Shown one piece after another: positions 6,694 through 10,254 of a stretch of 10,254 nucleotides of DNA (the first letter of the stretch is position 1; each line of letters opens with the position of its first letter). The position numbers were made by a program, and so were the translations under genes. Under the pieces are notes generated by a model that saw only the letters and a list, made by a program, of their open reading frames with translations, ran no database searches and was not told the DNA's origin. Origin of the DNA: an uncultured Oscillospiraceae bacterium (lineage in GTDB: Bacteria > Bacillota > Clostridia > Oscillospirales > Oscillospiraceae); assembly GCA_905233595.1 (NCBI GenBank), contig CAJOFI010000010.1, forward strand, positions 1-10,254. Reading direction: 5' to 3'.

Positions 6694-6717
6694 CATTCCG
6701 TACGGATTTGGTATAAT
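6689..6717 (+). promoter_or_regulatory. Extended -10 sigma-A promoter for the 5'-nucleotidase
   Basis: The -10 box is a perfect TATAAT (6712-6717) preceded by TGG, giving an extended -10 element, with a weak -35 TTGCGC (6689-6694) at a 17-bp spacing. Transcription should start near 6724, giving a leader of about 36 nt with AGGAGG (6746-6751) 8 nt before the ATG. The spacer contains a perfect 10-bp palindrome, TCCGTACGGA (6697-6706), a possible repressor site. Confidence 0.78.
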
Positions 6718-6759
6718 GCATCATGCGAACCCCAAATAAAAACACAGGAGGAAAACTGC

Positions 6760-8427
6760 ATGAAAAAATTGTTCGCGCTTTTGCTGACGCTTGCCCTCGT
6801 GCTGTCGCTCGGCTGCACCGCCTTCGCCGAAGGTGAGGAGCCCGCGCTCACGAAGGATCTTGTCGTCCTCTACACCAGCGACGTGCACTGCGGCATCGAG
6901 CAGGGCTGGGGCTACGCCGGCCTGTACGCTGTCAAGGAGGCTCTGTCCCAGACGAAGAACGTCCTGCTTGTGGACGACGGCGACTCCGTCCAGGGCGAGC
7001 CTGTCGGCACCATGACCCGCGGCGAAGCCATCATCAACATCATGAACACCGTCGGCTACGACGTAGCCATCCCCGGCAACCATGAGTTTGACTATGGCAT
7101 GGACCGCTTCTTCGAGCTGGTCGAAATGGCCGACTTCCCCTACATCAGCGCCAACTTCAACAAAGAGGGTGAGCCCGTCTTCGACCCCTACGTCATCAAA
7201 GAGGTCGAGGGCGTGAAGATCGCCTTCGTCGGCGTCACCACCCCGACCACCCCGCGCTCCTCTACCCCGCGCTACTTCATGAACGAGCAGGGCGAGTTCA
7301 TCTACGGCTTTATGCAGGACGAGACCGGTGAGGCCGTCTACAACGCCGTGCAGAAGGCGGTTGACGACGCCCGCGCCGAGGGCGCCAGGTACGTCATCGT
7401 CATGGGCCACCTGGGCGATGAGACCGAATGCATCCCCTGGACCTACGCCGACGTGATCTCCCACACCAACGGCATCGACGCCTTCCTCGACGGTCACGCC
7501 CACGACACCGAGCAGGTCGTCATGAAGAACAAGGACGGCGAGGACGTTGTCCGCTCCGCCTGCGGCACCAAGCTCGCCAACATCGGCGCGCTGACCATCA
7601 CCACCGACGGCAAGATTTCCTCCGAGCTCTACTCCTGGGACAGCAGCGTTGCCGCGCCCAAGCTCCTCGGCATTGACAACGTTGTGAGCGCCGCCGTCTC
7701 CGACGCCGCTGACGCCCTCAACGAGAAGCTCGCCCAGGTCGTGGCGCACACCGCCGTTGATCTCGTGATCTACGATCCTGTGGCCACCACCGAGGACGGC
7801 AAGCCCATCCGCATCGTCCGCCGTACCGAGACCAACCTCGGCGACCTCTGCGCCGACGCTTACCTCGACCAGTCCGGTGAGGCCGACATCGCCTTCGCCA
7901 ACGGTGGCGGCATCCGCGTTCCCATCGCCATGGGCGACATCACCATGAACGACATCCTCAAGGTCTTCCCCTTCGGCAACAGCCTGACCGTCATCGAGGT
8001 CACCGGCCAGCAGGTGCTTGACGCGCTGGAGTGGTCCGTGCACGCGGAGCCGGGCGAGTTCGGCGGCTTCAACCACGTCGCGGGCATGACCTTCGAGTTC
8101 GACCCCAACATCCCCAGCCCCTGCACCTCTGATGACAACGGCTTCTTCACCGGCATCCCCGAGGGTGCTGAGCGCCGCGTGCGCAACGTGCTCGTCGCCG
8201 GTGAGCCCATCGACCCGAACGCCACCTACAAGCTCGCTTCCCACGACTACCAGCTCCTCAACAACGGCGACGGCTACACCATGTACGACGGCGCCAAGGT
8301 GCTGCAGGAGTCTGTGAAGCTCGACAACCAGCTTCTGCTTGACTACATCGTCGATACCCTCGGCGGCGTCATCGGCGAAGAGTACGCCGATCCCTACGGC
8401 CAGGGCCGCATCGTCGCAGTCGGCTGA
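6760..8427 (+). CDS. Secreted 5'-nucleotidase / 2',3'-cyclic phosphodiesterase-type metallophosphatase
   Basis: A 555-residue exported enzyme expected to release phosphate and nucleosides from nucleotides outside the cell. The signal peptide ends in AFA before E24 (type I cleavage); Cys19 in SLGC is a poor lipobox. The N-terminal metallophosphoesterase domain shows the metal ligands in order: D41 and H43 (SDVH), D75 (GDSVQG), N107 and H108 (GNHEFDYG), H217 (GHLGDE), and H246 and H248 (DGHAHD). The C-terminal nucleotidase domain carries TNLGDLCADAY, NGGGIR (381-386), FPFGNSL and the substrate-stacking region NNGDGYTMYD. No sortase motif, SLH domain or C-terminal anchor is visible, so it is probably released or loosely held. 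Start: AGGAGG 8 nt upstream. It has its own promoter and terminator, so it is a single-gene unit. Codons favour GGC, GCC and CCC more uniformly than its neighbours. The exact substrate (UshA-, CpdB- or YfkN-like) cannot be settled by eye. Confidence 0.92.
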   Translation: MKKLFALLLTLALVLSLGCTAFAEGEEPALTKDLVVLYTSDVHCGIEQGWGYAGLYAVKEALSQTKNVLLVDDGDSVQGEPVGTMTRGEAIINIMNTVGYDVAIPGNHEFDYGMDRFFELVEMADFPYISANFNKEGEPVFDPYVIKEVEGVKIAFVGVTTPTTPRSSTPRYFMNEQGEFIYGFMQDETGEAVYNAVQKAVDDARAEGARYVIVMGHLGDETECIPWTYADVISHTNGIDAFLDGHAHDTEQVVMKNKDGEDVVRSACGTKLANIGALTITTDGKISSELYSWDSSVAAPKLLGIDNVVSAAVSDAADALNEKLAQVVAHTAVDLVIYDPVATTEDGKPIRIVRRTETNLGDLCADAYLDQSGEADIAFANGGGIRVPIAMGDITMNDILKVFPFGNSLTVIEVTGQQVLDALEWSVHAEPGEFGGFNHVAGMTFEFDPNIPSPCTSDDNGFFTGIPEGAERRVRNVLVAGEPIDPNATYKLASHDYQLLNNGDGYTMYDGAKVLQESVKLDNQLLLDYIVDTLGGVIGEEYADPYGQGRIVAVG

Positions 8428-8438
8428 ACCGAGTGTTG

Positions 8439-8479
8439 AGCCGTGAGTTTTGAGGAGTACGCAAATTCAAAACTCGGCT
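8439..8479 (+). other. Bulged hairpin in the nucleotidase 3' untranslated region
   Basis: AGCCG plus AGTTTTGA (separated by a TG bulge at 8444-8445) pair with TCAAAACT and CGGCT: 13 bp closing a 13-nt loop, 12 nt after the stop codon. It precedes the true terminator by about 15 nt. It could protect the mRNA 3' end or be a remnant of an intergenic repeat. Confidence 0.5.
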
Positions 8480-8493
8480 ATCTGAAGCATAAC

Positions 8494-8527
8494 AAAAAAG
8501 GATGTGACGAAAGTCACATCCTTTTTT
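8494..8527 (+). terminator. Rho-independent terminator of the 5'-nucleotidase (bidirectional)
   Basis: Stem GGATGTGAC/GTCACATCC with a GAAA tetraloop, flanked by A6 and T6, which extend it to 15 perfect base pairs and supply a U-tract on either strand. It ends the rightward nucleotidase transcript and can also stop leftward read-through from typA. Confidence 0.95.
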
Positions 8528-8535
8528 ATTATCGC

Positions 8536-8554
8536 GGACAAGCAATGCTCGTCC
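8536..8554. repeat. Imperfect palindrome in the convergent intergenic gap
   Basis: GGACAAGC faces GCTCGTCC around AAT, with one A/C mismatch (7 of 8 pairs). It lies between the terminator and the heptamer array and has no T-run. It is probably an intergenic repeat element; no function can be assigned. Confidence 0.4.
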
Positions 8555-8561
8555 CTGCGCC

Positions 8562-8610
8562 GAAGACTGAAGACTGAAAACTGAAGACTGAAGACTGAAA
8601 ACTGAAGAAT
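8562..8610. repeat. Exact 7-bp tandem array (GAARACT, seven units)
   Basis: Seven consecutive heptamers read GAAGACT, GAAGACT, GAAAACT, GAAGACT, GAAGACT, GAAAACT, GAAGAAT. The first three units are repeated perfectly as a 21-bp block (8562-8582 and 8583-8603), so there is a higher-order period of 21 bp, two helical turns. It lies in noncoding DNA between the convergent genes. Slippage should make the copy number variable between strains. Confidence 0.85.
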
Positions 8611-8611
8611 A

Positions 8612-8637
8612 AAGGTGTCCCCTTCGGGGGACACCTT
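8612..8637 (-). terminator. Strong hairpin downstream of typA (candidate terminator)
   Basis: A perfect 11-bp stem (AAGGTGTCCCC / GGGGACACCTT). Read on the plus strand the loop is the ultra-stable cUUCGg tetraloop; on the minus strand it is CGAA. On the typA strand the stem is followed by TATTCTTCAGTTTT, only a loose T-rich tail, so termination may be partial and helped by the bidirectional terminator at 8494-8527. It sits between the two heptamer arrays. Confidence 0.6.
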
Positions 8638-8640
8638 AAC

Positions 8641-8682
8641 TATTCACTCTTCTCTTTTCACTCTTCACTGACCGCTGACCGC
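8641..8682. repeat. Second heptamer array abutting the typA stop codon
   Basis: Six consecutive 7-bp words: TATTCAC, TCTTCTC, TTTTCAC, TCTTCAC, TGACCGC, TGACCGC. Three of these words also occur, in a different order, at 6666-6686. The array ends 1 bp from the typA stop codon (TGA, complement of 8684-8686). Read in the opposite sense to the first array it has a related unit (NTTCACT here, YTTCAGT there). Confidence 0.75.
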
Positions 8683-8683
8683 T

Positions 8684-10254
<1,571 letters not shown>

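Noticed and set aside
6721-8244. Long open frame on the minus strand opposite the nucleotidase
   Set aside because: It is a Val/Asp/Gly-rich low-complexity shadow of a high-GC gene whose plus-strand product has all catalytic motifs, plus its own promoter, ribosome site and terminator.
449-8427. A single phosphate-scavenging cluster linking the VTC operon with the 5'-nucleotidase
   Set aside because: They are separate transcription units on opposite strands with two flavoprotein genes between them, and I saw no shared control site; a common phosphate theme alone is not evidence.
8562-8682. Possible CRISPR array
   Set aside because: The units are 7 bp and contiguous, with no unique spacers of constant length and no cas genes nearby.

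Overview
This window looks like chromosome from a GC-rich Firmicute, most likely a gut clostridium of the Oscillospiraceae type. That is an inference. It rests on strongly GC-rich codons combined with textbook sigma-A promoters, an AGGAGG ribosome binding site, AT-richer intergenic DNA, and protein families typical of that group (CotH/lamin-tail lipoprotein, HI0933-type flavoprotein, COG2509-type flavoprotein, secreted 5'-nucleotidase, TypA). I saw no mobile element, CRISPR array, tRNA or rRNA.

Left part (1-3576, minus strand): a tightly packed three-gene operon read leftwards. It runs from a CotH-kinase lipoprotein with two lamin-tail domains (1147-3576), to a VTC-type polyphosphate polymerase domain protein (449-1150), to a DUF4956 membrane protein (456 to beyond the left edge). 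Each junction overlaps (4 nt, then 8 nt), so the products are probably made in fixed ratio. A soluble VTC catalytic domain, a multi-pass membrane protein and an extracytoplasmic kinase-like lipoprotein together suggest a membrane-associated phosphate-polymer or surface-modification module. Its true product is unknown.

Divergent control region (3577-3843): two near-consensus sigma-A promoters stand back to back, with their -35 boxes 7 bp apart. A 6+3+6 bp inverted repeat covers the inner part of both -35 boxes. The leftward promoter drives the CotH-VTC-DUF4956 operon. The rightward one drives the flavoprotein pair through a leader that can form a 15-bp, internally looped hairpin.

Middle (3844-6617, plus strand): two FAD-dependent oxidoreductases of different families (HI0933/BaiN-like, then COG2509-like) joined by an ATGA overlap. 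Next (6760-8427, plus strand) comes a secreted 5'-nucleotidase/metallophosphoesterase with its own extended -10 promoter and a strong terminator.

Right part (8684-10254, minus strand): the ribosome-associated GTPase TypA/BipA, truncated at its N-terminus by the window edge. The 256-bp gap between the convergent nucleotidase and typA genes is packed with structure: a bulged hairpin, a bidirectional terminator, an imperfect palindrome, an exact 7-bp tandem array, a hairpin with a UUCG loop, and a second 7-bp array touching the typA stop codon. A relative of the second array lies upstream of the nucleotidase promoter, which points to a dispersed intergenic heptamer repeat family in this genome.
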